Positions 33,656 through 42,360 of a stretch of DNA of 50,862 nt are shown one piece after another. The notes beneath the pieces are model-generated. The model ran no database searches. It was not told the origin of the DNA and saw only the letters and a program-made list of their open reading frames with translations. The translations under genes and the position numbers were made by a program. The stretch spans positions 1 through 50,862 of the forward strand of contig JAFZAP010000082.1 of assembly GCA_017557185.1 (NCBI GenBank), written 5' to 3'. Position 1 is the first letter of the stretch. Each line of letters opens with the position of its first letter. Source of the stretch: Prevotella sp. (GTDB lineage: Bacteria > Bacteroidota > Bacteroidia > Bacteroidales > Bacteroidaceae).

Positions 33656-34618
33656 TTATTCATTGATGGCTCCGCAATGGGGGCAGGGGCCCTTGCTGAT
33701 GAGTTCTTCGCCACAGTTGCCGCAGAAGTAGCGGCAGGCGTGGTGACGATAGTACTGGCGCACGGCGAACACGATATAGATGATCAGGAGGAGGTAGCCG
33801 ATGTACCATAACGTGGTGATACTAAACACGATGTAGTTGACGGCACATACTGCGGCGAGTCCTCCCAGATAGAGCAGCGCTTCGCCGAAAGGCAGTTTCC
33901 TGCGCACGTCGTCGACGACAGCGATAGCGATGATGAGCATCGCCCACACGGACACGAGGAACACCGAGAGCAGTCCCGGCACCGAGAACGGGTTCAGCGT
34001 GGGATGATAGTAGAACTGCTGCCAGAGCTCGGGTGCGAACATCTGCAGGGATGCGTAGAACGTGGCAGCCATCGCGACGACGACGGCGAGCAACGTGGGA
34101 TAGAACGAGTGGATGTCGTTGAAGTGAACGAGGAAAGGCGCCTCACCCTCCGTTTCTTTCCTACTGGCGAGGGGCGTTTTGTATTTGCGGTAGAGATAGA
34201 CCACCGCGAGCAACACGATGACGATGAGCGAGATGAGCACATGTCGCTCGGAGAAGAGGGAGATGAACTGCGAGATGGGATCGTCAGGCACGACACGCGG
34301 CAGCAGCTCCGACTCGCGCGTCCATCCGAACTCCGAGTCTTCTGTGGCGAGCTGCACCCAGACGGAATCGATTGAGTCGTTAGGCATCATGCGGAAGTCG
34401 GCGACAACCAGTCGGCAGCCTTTCCTGATGACGAACGAGTCGGTGAGCAGGTCGCTCGCCAACTCCTCGGGTTGCTGCCGCAGTAGTTCCATACTGTCGG
34501 CCTTCACCGCGAAATTGTAGTTGAAGGAATAGTGTCGTCCCTCCCAATACTTCTGGTTGTAGCAGCTGCTCAGGCTCAACAACAGGAAGCAATACAGCGC
34601 AATTCTCTTCATACGCAT
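33656..34618 (-). CDS. Zinc-ribbon membrane lipoprotein with SH3-like domain
   Basis: 320 aa from ATG 34618; ATG 34612 (MKRIAL) is equally possible. A lipobox LLLSLSSC ends the signal. A small beta domain with VWVQLATEDSEFGWTRESEL (~85-105) looks SH3-like. At least five membrane helices follow (from about 130 to 295), and the C-terminus is a zinc ribbon of four cysteines (CGNCGEEL and CPHC). The mix of lipobox, SH3-like domain, helices and zinc ribbon is unusual; I do not recognise a named function. It begins 9 nt after the U32 peptidase stop, so it is probably cotranscribed. Confidence 0.75.
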   Translation of the reverse strand: MRMKRIALYCFLLLSLSSCYNQKYWEGRHYSFNYNFAVKADSMELLRQQPEELASDLLTDSFVIRKGCRLVVADFRMMPNDSIDSVWVQLATEDSEFGWTRESELLPRVVPDDPISQFISLFSERHVLISLIVIVLLAVVYLYRKYKTPLASRKETEGEAPFLVHFNDIHSFYPTLLAVVVAMAATFYASLQMFAPELWQQFYYHPTLNPFSVPGLLSVFLVSVWAMLIIAIAVVDDVRRKLPFGEALLYLGGLAAVCAVNYIVFSITTLWYIGYLLLIIYIVFAVRQYYRHHACRYFCGNCGEELISKGPCPHCGAINE

Positions 34619-34627
34619 CAACGTTTT

Positions 34628-36541
34628 TTACTTGGAATAGATATTCATCTGGCATGCACGGCAGTCGAACTCCAATCGGAACTCGCGGCCATCGCCCAGA
34701 CGGAGGAACAGCGGTTCGCGCCAAGCGGGCTTCCGGCCTCCGTGCTTCACGCAATAGCCCAGCGTGAATCTGAGGCAGTGGCGGCATTGCATGAGCAAGA
34801 GTCCGCTCCCTCCATTGCGGAGGGGAGATATCTCGAGTGCATCGGTCGCCTCAATGCCCTGTTCCCTGTAGAACTTGCGGGCGAGACGGTTCGAGACGTT
34901 GAGGAGGTGAGGTTGGCCCCCACTCCCCTCAAAAGCTACCTTCCCTACGAGGGAAGGACTGGGGGAGAGGCCGGGAACGACTGGGGATTGCATCTTTCTC
35001 CTCAGTTCCGCCAGCTGACTCGAAGGAATGAAATACTTGTCGGCATCGCCAGCAATCGTCAGCTCTTCGCAGACGTAGGGCGTGTTGCCCAGCTTCGTGA
35101 GCTGGCAGATGATGTTCTCGCGCTGCGGTTTCTGTGCCAGCTGCAGTTCGACATCCATCGCCGCTGTGGCCAGCAACGTATCGTCGGCAGCATCGAAAAC
35201 CTGCAGCGACATACCGTCAGGCGAAGCGTCGAACACCATTCTGACAGGAATCTTCCGCTCGGCAGTCTTTCCCGACATGAGCCGTTCGAAGACAATATCG
35301 TTGTTGCGATAGAGTCCCACGCCCGGCCGGAGCGCCTCGGGCATCCGCAACGGGAACAGGCGGTTGCCTTCAGCCCGATTCACGCGAAAGCCCACGAGTT
35401 CCGTCTCTCTCCACTCTCCTCTCTCGTCATTCTTCTGAAAAAAGCACAGCCCGTCGCCGTTGGCAAAGGCTGCTGTACCTGCCACCGTGAACGAATCGCG
35501 GCGCACCTCCTTCACCTTGCCCACGTATTCGCCCAGCGCCTTCGGCGTGTCGAACGACGCGATGTCGCGCTGCCGACCTTGCAGGATTCCGTTTTCGTCG
35601 CGATAAGCATGCAGGAAGTAGTCGGTGAACCCGCGGTTGAACGTCTTGCGCAGGTCGGGTTTGAAGGCGTAGGCAACACGTCCGCGCGAAGCCCGTTGGA
35701 AGTCGTCGGGACGCCGACGAATCAGGTCATCGAGTCGCTGGCTATAGGCAGCCACCACGTTCTTCACGTAGGCGACGTCCTTCAACCGGCCTTCAATCTT
35801 GAACGACACAGCACCCGCGTCGGCGAGTTCCTCCAACGCGTCGATGCGGCACATGTCCTTCAGCGACAACAAGTGGCGCTGATGCTCAATCTCACGGCCG
35901 TCGGCATCGAGGAGGTCGTACTTCATGCGGCACATCTGCGCACACTCACCACGATTGGCCGAGCGGCCCAGACAGAACTGCGACATATAGCATTGTCCGC
36001 TGTAGCTCACGCACAACGCCCCATGCACGAACACCTCGAGCTCCACATCCGGCACCTGGCGATGAATCGCGCGAATCTCCTCCAGCGACAGCTCGCGAGC
36101 CAATACGACCCGGCTGAAACCCAGCGACCTGAGCCACGCCACCTTCTCGGGTGTACGGTTATCGGTTTGGGTGGAAGCATGAAGAAACCCCCTCCAACCT
36201 CCCCCCGTAGGGGAGGCTTTTTTGATGAGAGATGAGGCGGAAGTGAGACTCATATCCTGCACCAGCAGGGCATCAACACCTGCTTCCTGCAGCTGACCGA
36301 CGAGCCGGAACATATCGTCGAGCTCGTGGTCGTAGACAATCGTGTTGGTGGTGACGTAGACCTTCGCTCCAAACTGGTGGGCATAGCGGCAAAGCGCGGC
36401 GATATCGTCCACGCTGTTGCCTGCCGCAGCACGCGCGCCAAAGCGCGGTGCCCCGATGTATACGGCATCGGCGCCACAATCGATGGCCGCGATACCGCAC
36501 TCCAGATTCTTGGCAGGAGCCAGTAGTTCCAGTCTCTTCAC
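34628..36541 (-). CDS. U32-family peptidase-like protein (RlhA/TrhP type)
   Basis: 637 aa. It carries the U32 signature EVFVHGALCVSYSGQCYMS and the cysteine cluster C-LG-RSANRGECAQMCR (~175-200) that bind an iron-sulfur cluster or substrate in RlhA/TrhP-type RNA hydroxylation enzymes; family members are also annotated as collagenases. The N-terminal TIM-barrel half and a C-terminal DUF3656-like region are present. Two palindromic elements are read in frame: ASPTGGGWRGF (~110-120, just before LHASTQ) and LSPSPSLVGKVAFEGSG (~525-542). A role in 23S rRNA or tRNA modification is more likely than proteolysis. Confidence 0.88.
   Translation of the reverse strand: MKRLELLAPAKNLECGIAAIDCGADAVYIGAPRFGARAAAGNSVDDIAALCRYAHQFGAKVYVTTNTIVYDHELDDMFRLVGQLQEAGVDALLVQDMSLTSASSLIKKASPTGGGWRGFLHASTQTDNRTPEKVAWLRSLGFSRVVLARELSLEEIRAIHRQVPDVELEVFVHGALCVSYSGQCYMSQFCLGRSANRGECAQMCRMKYDLLDADGREIEHQRHLLSLKDMCRIDALEELADAGAVSFKIEGRLKDVAYVKNVVAAYSQRLDDLIRRRPDDFQRASRGRVAYAFKPDLRKTFNRGFTDYFLHAYRDENGILQGRQRDIASFDTPKALGEYVGKVKEVRRDSFTVAGTAAFANGDGLCFFQKNDERGEWRETELVGFRVNRAEGNRLFPLRMPEALRPGVGLYRNNDIVFERLMSGKTAERKIPVRMVFDASPDGMSLQVFDAADDTLLATAAMDVELQLAQKPQRENIICQLTKLGNTPYVCEELTIAGDADKYFIPSSQLAELRRKMQSPVVPGLSPSPSLVGKVAFEGSGGQPHLLNVSNRLARKFYREQGIEATDALEISPLRNGGSGLLLMQCRHCLRFTLGYCVKHGGRKPAWREPLFLRLGDGREFRLEFDCRACQMNIYSK
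34917..34970. repeat. Dispersed palindromic element inside the U32 gene, copy a
   Basis: CCCCCACTCCCCTCAAAAGC then TACCTTCCCTACGAGGGAAG and GACTGGGGGAG. It is an expanded member of the family, in frame with the U32 protein. Confidence 0.65.
36187..36216. repeat. Dispersed palindromic element inside the U32 gene, copy b
   Basis: CCCCCTCCAACCTCCCCCCG then TAGGGGAGGC. It is in frame and sits directly before the conserved LHASTQ segment. Confidence 0.7.
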
Positions 36542-36547
36542 TTCCCG

Positions 36548-37468
36548 TTACTTGATATCCTCGATGTTGTAAGGCGTCTCCTGATATACGTAGTAGTTGA
36601 TCCAGTTGGAAAACAGCAGATTGCCGTGAGCGCGCCACGAAACCAGCGGACCTGCATCGGGATCATCGTGGCGGTAGTAGTTACGCGGAATGCCCACATC
36701 GCTACGTCCCAGTGCCATATCTCGACGATACTCCTTGTCGAGTGTGTCGGCAGCATATTCCAGATGTCCCGTGATAAAGAACTCACGACCGCCGCGCGCC
36801 ATCACCATCGACACGCCGCAGTCGTCGCCCTCGGCAAGCAGCGTCAGCCGGCTGTCGGCAACGATATCCGCACGTCGGATCTCCGTGTGGCGGCTATGCG
36901 GCATCATGAACACATCGTCGAAGCCGCGGAAGATGGGCACAGGCGCCTCAATGGCCCGTTGCGGGAAGATGCCGAACATCTTCTTCTCGAGCGGGTACTT
37001 CGGGATGCCGTAGTGATAGTAGAGCCCCGCCTGCGCTGCCCAGCAGATGTAGAGCGTAGAGGTGACGTGGGTCTTCGCCCACTCGAAGATGGTTGAGATT
37101 TCATCCCAGTAGCTCACCTCCTCGAACTCCATCTGCTCCACCGGCGCACCCGTGATAATCATTCCGTCGAACTTCTCGCGCGAGAGCGTCTCGAAGTCCT
37201 TGTAGAACATCATCATATGTTCGACGGGGGTGTTCTTCGGCGTGTGGCTCTTCAGCTTCATGAACGCGATGTCCATCTGAAGCGGCGTGTTCGAGAGCAG
37301 ACGGATGAGGTCGGTCTCGGTGGTGATCTTCAGCGGCATAAGGTTCAGAATGACGATACGCAACGGACGGATGTCCTGCGAGTGGGCTCGCGTGGCATCC
37401 ATCACGAAGATATTCTCCTGCTTCAGCAGGTCGATGGCCGGCAACCGGTCGGGCAGTCTAAGTGGCAT
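36548..37468 (-). CDS. metA: Homoserine O-acyltransferase MetA (predicted acetyl-type)
   Basis: 306 aa, near the usual 300-310. It activates homoserine for methionine synthesis. The catalytic Cys is C142 in YICWAAQAG and residue 111 is Glu (ITGAPVEQMEF). In characterised MetA proteins, Glu at 111 goes with acetyl-CoA and Gly with succinyl-CoA, so acetyl transfer is predicted despite the usual 'succinyltransferase' label. The gene sits between the M13 peptidase (66 nt upstream) and the U32 gene (6 nt downstream), all on the minus strand. Confidence 0.93.
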   Translation of the reverse strand: MPLRLPDRLPAIDLLKQENIFVMDATRAHSQDIRPLRIVILNLMPLKITTETDLIRLLSNTPLQMDIAFMKLKSHTPKNTPVEHMMMFYKDFETLSREKFDGMIITGAPVEQMEFEEVSYWDEISTIFEWAKTHVTSTLYICWAAQAGLYYHYGIPKYPLEKKMFGIFPQRAIEAPVPIFRGFDDVFMMPHSRHTEIRRADIVADSRLTLLAEGDDCGVSMVMARGGREFFITGHLEYAADTLDKEYRRDMALGRSDVGIPRNYYRHDDPDAGPLVSWRAHGNLLFSNWINYYVYQETPYNIEDIK

Positions 37469-37476
37469 AGGTTATT

Positions 37477-37530
37477 GCCCCCTACGCAGGGGACCTGAAT
37501 TATCATTTTTCAATTATCAATTTTCAATTA
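37477..37530. repeat. Small hairpin and TCAATTT repeats between the M13 and metA genes
   Basis: GCCCCCTACGCAGGGGAC-type hairpin (37477-37492), then ATTTTTCAATTATCAATTTT repeats (37499-37528), in the gap before metA. Confidence 0.55.
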
Positions 37531-37533
37531 CTC

Positions 37534-39594
37534 TTACCAAAGGTCGAGGCGCTGTTCCTTCGGGATAAACATCTTGTCGCCGGGCTTCACGCCAAAGGCT
37601 TCATACCACATGTCGACATGCGGCAGAGCACCGTTCACACGCCACTCGCCGAGTGAGTGCGGGTCGTTCTTCACGCGCTGGCGGATCTCCTGTTCCGTGA
37701 TGTTCTGTCCCCAAACGCCAGCATAGGCGATGAAGAAACGCTGGTCGGCCGTGAATCCGTCCTTCACCTTCAGCGGCTTGTTGGTTGTAGCGTTCTTGTA
37801 GGCATACCACGCTACCTGCAGACCACCATGATCGGCGAGGTTCTCGCCCAGCGTCAGTCGTCCGTTGCTGTTCAGGCCCGGCAGTACTTCGATGGCCGAG
37901 AAGAAGCGGTCGTAGAGGTCGGCACGCTCATTGAAGCCTGCCGCGTCGTCGGCCGTCCACCAGTCGTGCATGTTACCTGTAGCATCGAACTGGCGGCCCT
38001 GGTCGTCGAAGCCGTGCGTCATCTCGTGTCCGATGACCACGCCGATAGCTCCATAGTTGAAGGCCTCGTCGGCATTAGGATCGAAGAACGGATACTGCAG
38101 GATGCCGGCAGGGAAGCAGATCTCGTTGGTCGTAGGATTGTAATAGGCGTTGACGGTCTGCGGGGTCATATGCCACTCGTCTCTGTCGACGGGCTTTCCT
38201 GCCTTCTCATCGATATGCTTGGCCGAGCGCCAGGCGCGTACCGCCATCATGTTCTCATAATACGACTTCGACGGATCAATCTCAAGCTTTGAATAATCGG
38301 TCCACTTGTTGGGATAGCCAATCTTCACGTAGAACGTGTCGAGCTTCTTGTGAGCATTCGCCTTCGTGGAATCGCTCATCCACTTCTGTGCGTCGATGCG
38401 CTCACCAAGGGCAATCTGCAGGTTGCGCACCAGCGTCTCCATCTGCTTCTTCGACGTAGCGGGGAAGTAGCGATCGCAGTACATCTTACCCAGAGCCTCG
38501 CCCATCGCTCCCTGTACGGCGTTGGTAGCACGGCGCCACAGCGGATAGTCCTCCTGACGGCCGGTCATCGTGCGTCCGTAGAAGTCGAAGTTCGCCTCGC
38601 GGATCTCGTCGCTCAGCATTCCGGCAGCACCAGAGATCACATCCCACTCCATGTAGGCACGCAGGTCGTCGGCAGTCATCGCTGCCATCAGCTTGTCGGC
38701 ACCCTCCATGAACTTGGGCTGACCCACGATCATCTCCTGAATATACTCGCTCTTGATGCCCTCGGCATTCGCAAAGGTCTCAAGCGGAATATTGGGATAG
38801 CTGGTCTGGAACTCCTTCAGAGTCATCTTATTGTAGTTGGCTTGCGGGTCGCGAAGCTCCGTGCGGCTCTTCGAAATGAGTGCAAGAGCTGTCTCGAAGC
38901 GGAAGATGGCATCGCGTTTGGCGACTGCCTGTGCCTCCGTGAAGCCGAACAACTTGAACATACGGACGATGTGCTCCTTGTAAGCCTCGCGGATTTTCAC
39001 CGTAGCTTCGTCGTTATTGAGGTAGTAGTCGCGCTGTCCAAGCGTCAAACCGCCCTGACTGATGTTGAGGATGTTCATCGTAACGTTCTTCTCGTCGGCG
39101 CCAAAACCATAGCCGAAGGGCAATCCGTAGCCGTTCACGGCATACTTCAGCTGAATCTTCGTCAACGCTTCCTTCGTCTTTGCTGCCTCCATCTCGTCGA
39201 GGATGGGTTTCACGGGAGCAATGCCCTCATTGTTGCGGCGCACCGAGTCCATCGCTAGCTTGTAGAAGTCAGCGAGCTTGCGTTCTGTCGTTCCGGCGGC
39301 ATACGTCTTCTTCTGCAGATCGCCCAGAATGCTGTTGATGCGCTTGTTGTTGTCCTCCTGCAACTGGTCGAAGCTGCCGAAGCGCGAGTAGGCGGCAGGC
39401 AGCGGGTTCAGCTTCTGCCAGCCACCGGTTGCAAACATGTAGAAATCGTCGGCGGGTTTCACATTCTTGTCAAGATTCTCCATGCGGAGACCCGACTGGT
39501 TACCGCTTGCTCCTTTACTCTTTCCCTTTGCTCCGAAAGAAACTACAGGCAGCGCCAGCAGCAGAGCCATCGCAATCATTGCTTTCATCTTCAT
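37534..39594 (-). CDS. M13-family (neprilysin/PepO) metallopeptidase
   Basis: 686 aa, with signal peptide MKMKAMIAMALLLALPVVSFG. The zinc-binding HExxH is HEMTH (~523-527, VIGHEMTHGFDDQGR), the third ligand lies in ENLADHGGLQ (~582), and NAYYNPTTNEICFPAG and the C-terminal WRVNGAL..FGVKPGD are M13 hallmarks. The protein should be periplasmic or secreted and cleave oligopeptides. A consensus promoter lies upstream and a short hairpin/repeat gap leads to metA. I see no truncation. Confidence 0.95.
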   Translation of the reverse strand: MKMKAMIAMALLLALPVVSFGAKGKSKGASGNQSGLRMENLDKNVKPADDFYMFATGGWQKLNPLPAAYSRFGSFDQLQEDNNKRINSILGDLQKKTYAAGTTERKLADFYKLAMDSVRRNNEGIAPVKPILDEMEAAKTKEALTKIQLKYAVNGYGLPFGYGFGADEKNVTMNILNISQGGLTLGQRDYYLNNDEATVKIREAYKEHIVRMFKLFGFTEAQAVAKRDAIFRFETALALISKSRTELRDPQANYNKMTLKEFQTSYPNIPLETFANAEGIKSEYIQEMIVGQPKFMEGADKLMAAMTADDLRAYMEWDVISGAAGMLSDEIREANFDFYGRTMTGRQEDYPLWRRATNAVQGAMGEALGKMYCDRYFPATSKKQMETLVRNLQIALGERIDAQKWMSDSTKANAHKKLDTFYVKIGYPNKWTDYSKLEIDPSKSYYENMMAVRAWRSAKHIDEKAGKPVDRDEWHMTPQTVNAYYNPTTNEICFPAGILQYPFFDPNADEAFNYGAIGVVIGHEMTHGFDDQGRQFDATGNMHDWWTADDAAGFNERADLYDRFFSAIEVLPGLNSNGRLTLGENLADHGGLQVAWYAYKNATTNKPLKVKDGFTADQRFFIAYAGVWGQNITEQEIRQRVKNDPHSLGEWRVNGALPHVDMWYEAFGVKPGDKMFIPKEQRLDLW

Positions 39595-39662
39595 TGTTTT
39601 CCTTTTTAATTAAATTGTTTCTGATTCTTTATGAAATTATTTGTGATTCTTCATTTCGACTA

Positions 39663-39693
39663 CAAAGGTAGTGCAAATCGAAGACAATACAAA
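39663..39693 (-). promoter_or_regulatory. Promoter of the M13 peptidase gene
   Basis: -33 TTTG (39693-39690) and -7 TACCTTTG (39670-39663) on the minus strand, spacing 19 nt. The adjacent GTGCAAATCGAAG segment is duplicated further upstream at 39759-39771. Confidence 0.8.
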
Positions 39694-40002
39694 ACAAATA
39701 ACACTTTTTTTGTTTTTATTGCTGAGATGCCGCCTACCTTCGACGCTAGTCAAAGATAGTGCAAATCGAAGATATTTGAGTTTCCTTGATAAGGAAACGG
39801 CGTAAGCAAAGGTTATTATTGCCGAACGAAGATGCAGCTAAAAAATCCAAAAACGAATGCTTCCATGTTGCTATATGACCGCTCTCATGATGCCTGAACA
39901 TTGCTTGCGTGAACACGGAGTAATGACCTGGTTTTGCAAATTAAGTTGTTTTGTGAAGTAAGTTAATTTACTGAACTACCTCGATGCTCTATGAAAACTA
40001 TC

Positions 40003-40046
40003 GCATTGCTAACGACAAATAAAAGCATTGCTGACGACAAATAAAA
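40003..40046. repeat. Tandem 22-bp repeat
   Basis: GCATTGCTAACGACAAATAA plus AA, repeated once with one change, upstream of the HTH regulator gene. Confidence 0.75.
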
Positions 40047-40073
40047 GGAATGATATAGGAGATGAACTTTCAG

Positions 40074-40116
40074 AGATATGTTCCATCATCAATTGCAAAC
40101 AAAATGCAAACACAGT
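40074..40116. repeat. Dispersed ~45-bp repeat, copy 2
   Basis: AGAGATATGTTCCATCATCA then ATTGCAAACAAAATGCAAAC; copy 1 is at 27180-27224. Confidence 0.7.
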
Positions 40117-40142
40117 TTCTCGTTGTTTTGCGGAAAAAACAC

Positions 40143-40150
40143 TAATTTTG
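40143..40150 (+). promoter_or_regulatory. -7 element of the HTH regulator gene
   Basis: TAATTTTG, 22 nt upstream of ATG 40173; no clean TTTG at the right distance. Confidence 0.5.
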
Positions 40151-40172
40151 CAGAAAATAACACCGATGAACT

Positions 40173-41201
40173 ATGAAACTGCTTCTATCATACATCGTAT
40201 TAGCCGTAAGCCTATTGGCAGGATGTACGTCGGAAGGCGGCAAATCAAACCCTTACTCCCTGGAGGGTACATGGACGCTCGCACAATATGAGACTCCTAT
40301 GGGACATATCGAGACGTTTTCTGGCGACAATACATTCCTTCTCATCTACAAGGGCGATAGTGCGATGTTCCAATGCCGATTGATAAATACAGGGTCGGCA
40401 ATGATCATTCAGCCGGAATACCTGTGCTCCGTGACGCTCATCGACAAAGGCGGCGGTGAAAACATCTATCTAGAGAGCGAAGACCCGCGGCCGCTGACGC
40501 TGAAGGATGATACAACCATCGTCATCCAGCGCAACGGGGTGCTCTACACGTGGCATCGGGCCGACCGCCTCGAGAGGGAATGGGGCGAAGAGATCTGCAG
40601 CATTATCGCTACCGACTTGCAGCATGGAAACACCGACAATGCCACCAGCTATGTGCTCTCTGCCAAAGAGCGCCAGCAGGCTGGCATCATCCACGTGCTC
40701 CTCGTTTCAATCATGGCGTTTGTCCTCATCATGCTCGTCATCGCCTGGATAGCCATCGACAACCGCAAGGCAAAGCGAAGGCTACAGCTGCAGCTACAGC
40801 AGATACAAGAGGTGCGCGAAGAGCGCCCGAAGTCGGTCCGACAGGCGATTGCATCGGTTGAGTCGGCCTATTTTTCTTCCGACGAATACTTGTCGTTGCA
40901 ACGTCGCATTGCCGGCGGACAGCGGTTAAAAGATGAGGAATGGGCCGACATAGAGAATCAGATCAAGAGGGTATATCCGGGGTTCAGCAGTCAGCTGCAC
41001 AGCCTTTACTCTATGTCGGAACTGGAATATCACGTGTGCCTGCTCATCAAGCTTAGGACTGCCCCCACCGACATCGCCCTTGTCCTCGCTCGCGACGTGA
41101 GCACCATCAGCACCGTGCGCAGCCGACTCTATAAAAAGGTGTTCGGCCAGAAGGGCGGTGCCCGTGAATGGGATGATTTCATCCTCTCCATCGGAGCATA
41201 A
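40173..41201 (+). CDS. Membrane-anchored protein with C-terminal LuxR-like HTH
   Basis: 342 aa. The N-terminus has a signal peptide with lipobox SLLAGC (Cys 18), then a beta-rich domain (~28-130: GTWTLAQYETPMGHIETF), a membrane helix (~175-197: IIHVLLVSIMAFVLIMLVIAWIA), a basic coiled region and a C-terminal HTH (~270-340: SMSELEYHVCLLIKLRTAPT, DIALVLARDVSTISTVRSRL). Such one-piece membrane-bound regulators are common in Bacteroidetes. If the N-terminal Cys is lipidated, the protein would be held in the membrane with the HTH in the cytoplasm. The following DUF4488-like gene has a promoter of its own and could be a target. Confidence 0.78.
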   Translation: MKLLLSYIVLAVSLLAGCTSEGGKSNPYSLEGTWTLAQYETPMGHIETFSGDNTFLLIYKGDSAMFQCRLINTGSAMIIQPEYLCSVTLIDKGGGENIYLESEDPRPLTLKDDTTIVIQRNGVLYTWHRADRLEREWGEEICSIIATDLQHGNTDNATSYVLSAKERQQAGIIHVLLVSIMAFVLIMLVIAWIAIDNRKAKRRLQLQLQQIQEVREERPKSVRQAIASVESAYFSSDEYLSLQRRIAGGQRLKDEEWADIENQIKRVYPGFSSQLHSLYSMSELEYHVCLLIKLRTAPTDIALVLARDVSTISTVRSRLYKKVFGQKGGAREWDDFILSIGA

Positions 41202-41298
41202 GAGCCTTTTCTTTCGAAGAAATCATCGGGAACTGCAGGCGATGGTTTCTTTGCAAATTGTTTGCAACGCAGATGCAAAGGAAATGCAAACAAAAAAG

Positions 41299-41330
41299 TT
41301 TGGAACTCGAACGAAAAGGCCCTACTTTTG
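41299..41330 (+). promoter_or_regulatory. Promoter of the DUF4488-like gene
   Basis: -33 TTTG (41299-41302) and -7 TACTTTTG (41323-41330), spacing 20 nt. Supports ATG 41375. Confidence 0.8.
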
Positions 41331-41374
41331 CACCGACAAACAAAATGTCTAACCCGATTAAAACCGTAACACGT

Positions 41375-41866
41375 ATGAAAAAAGTAATGTTAGTAATGGC
41401 TTTGGCGCTCATGAGTGCCTTGCAAGTTAGTGCACAAGTGAAGGTGGCCGACAAAGAACTCGTCGGCACGTGGATCATGGAGTCTATGCAGTGGGAAGGC
41501 GAGAAGAAAACCCTCTGTGGCAAGGAAAGCGGCTACTCCCAGTTCAAGTATTATGGAACCGACGGTGAGTATGCCTGCGCCGAAATTGCTTTGACCAAGG
41601 ACGGAAAGGTCGTCGTGATGCCGCACGAATACGGCACCTACACGTTCAAGGACGGCTGGTATTCCGAGATGGGCCGCGAGAAAATCAAGGATGCTATTGT
41701 CTGGATTGACAAGACCACGACGAAAGGGACTTGGATGAAGCGTCACGACATTTGGAAAAAGGTTGTTCTTCCTGAAAAGGTGACCAAGTACATCCTTGCC
41801 TGCTGCAAGACGAAGAACATGCCTGACGACGTGCAGCAATCTATCAAGCAGGCAATGTTCAAGTAA
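41375..41866 (+). CDS. Secreted DUF4488-like protein
   Basis: 163 aa from ATG 41375, 44 nt past the -7 box; ATG 41345 would leave only a short leader and add a non-signal stretch. Signal peptide MKKVMLVMALALMSALQVSAQ. The mature part (ELVGTWIMESMQWEGEKK, YGTDGEYACAEIALTKDGK, GTYTFKDGWYSEMGR) looks like the lipocalin-like DUF4488 fold known from Bacteroidetes, of unknown ligand. The C-terminal tail is helical and basic with two cysteines (LACCK). Confidence 0.82.
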   Translation: MKKVMLVMALALMSALQVSAQVKVADKELVGTWIMESMQWEGEKKTLCGKESGYSQFKYYGTDGEYACAEIALTKDGKVVVMPHEYGTYTFKDGWYSEMGREKIKDAIVWIDKTTTKGTWMKRHDIWKKVVLPEKVTKYILACCKTKNMPDDVQQSIKQAMFK

Positions 41867-41970
41867 CCCCTCCGCTGCAACAGTCTACCCCTTGTATTCA
41901 AGCTTAATTAGTTGTTAGACTTTAAAAGCGTAATTCATTAGTTGAATTATTTTTGATTAGTTAGTAACCC

Positions 41971-42015
41971 GGGCGATTCTGGAGGCCGCAGCGATGCACC
42001 CTCCAGAAATTGCCC
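41971..42015. terminator. Hairpin downstream of the DUF4488-like gene
   Basis: GGGCGATTCTGGAGG pairs with CCTCCAGAAATTGCCC, with one bulge, around a GC-rich loop. It could be a terminator, although no T run follows. Confidence 0.5.
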
Positions 42016-42047
42016 GTTTGAAATACCTCAGCAATTAGCCGCCTCCA

Positions 42048-42089
42048 CTTCTAAAGCGGCCTGCAGGGCCAGTGAGCTAGCCTGAGCAC
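42048..42089 (-). repeat. CCCAGGGC-family repeat, inverted partial copy
   Basis: Read on the minus strand: GGCTAGCTCACTGGCCCTGC then AGGCCGCTTTAGAA. It aligns with GGCTAATAGCTCGTTGGCCC... of the copy at 42273-42327. Confidence 0.55.
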
Positions 42090-42272
42090 AAATGGAGTGC
42101 AAGAAGCAAAGGTTAATAAAGACAACACGAACCGCTCGGCTTTATGAATCTACTACTCAGATAGTCTTTACAAAACAAATGGTTTTCGGAATCAAAAAGA
42201 GTTTCTGGGTCTAATTGTATATAATTCCCAATGCTTTTGCACTTACAGCGCGAAAATACTCTGAACGCATAA

Positions 42273-42327
42273 AGCCCAGGGCGATGCCCTGGGCTAATAG
42301 CTCGTTGGCCCTGTAGGCCGTCTTATG
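42273..42327 (+). repeat. CCCAGGGC-family repeat with two hairpins
   Basis: CCCAGGGCGATGCCCTGGG, then GCTAATAGCTCGTT, then GGCCCTGTAGGCCGTC. Nearly the same as 47672-47724, so it is a mobile or amplified repeat. Confidence 0.75.
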
Positions 42328-42360
42328 AAACCATATTCCAAGAAGCGAAGACCAATCAGA

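Larger units (their letters stand above)
39595..40172. other. Intergenic region between the M13 and HTH regulator genes
   Basis: About 580 bp, no gene seen. It contains the M13 promoter, a second CAAAGATAGTGCAAATCGAAG copy, the hairpin GTTTCCTTGATAAGGAAAC (39780-39798), a tandem 22-bp repeat (40003-40046), copy 2 of the 45-bp repeat (40074-40116) and the -7 element of the next gene (40143-40150). Confidence 0.75.
41867..42360. other. Intergenic repeat region
   Basis: About 490 bp, no gene seen. Contains the 41971-42015 hairpin, a minus-oriented copy (42048-42089) and a plus-oriented copy (42273-42327) of the CCCAGGGC repeat. Confidence 0.7.
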
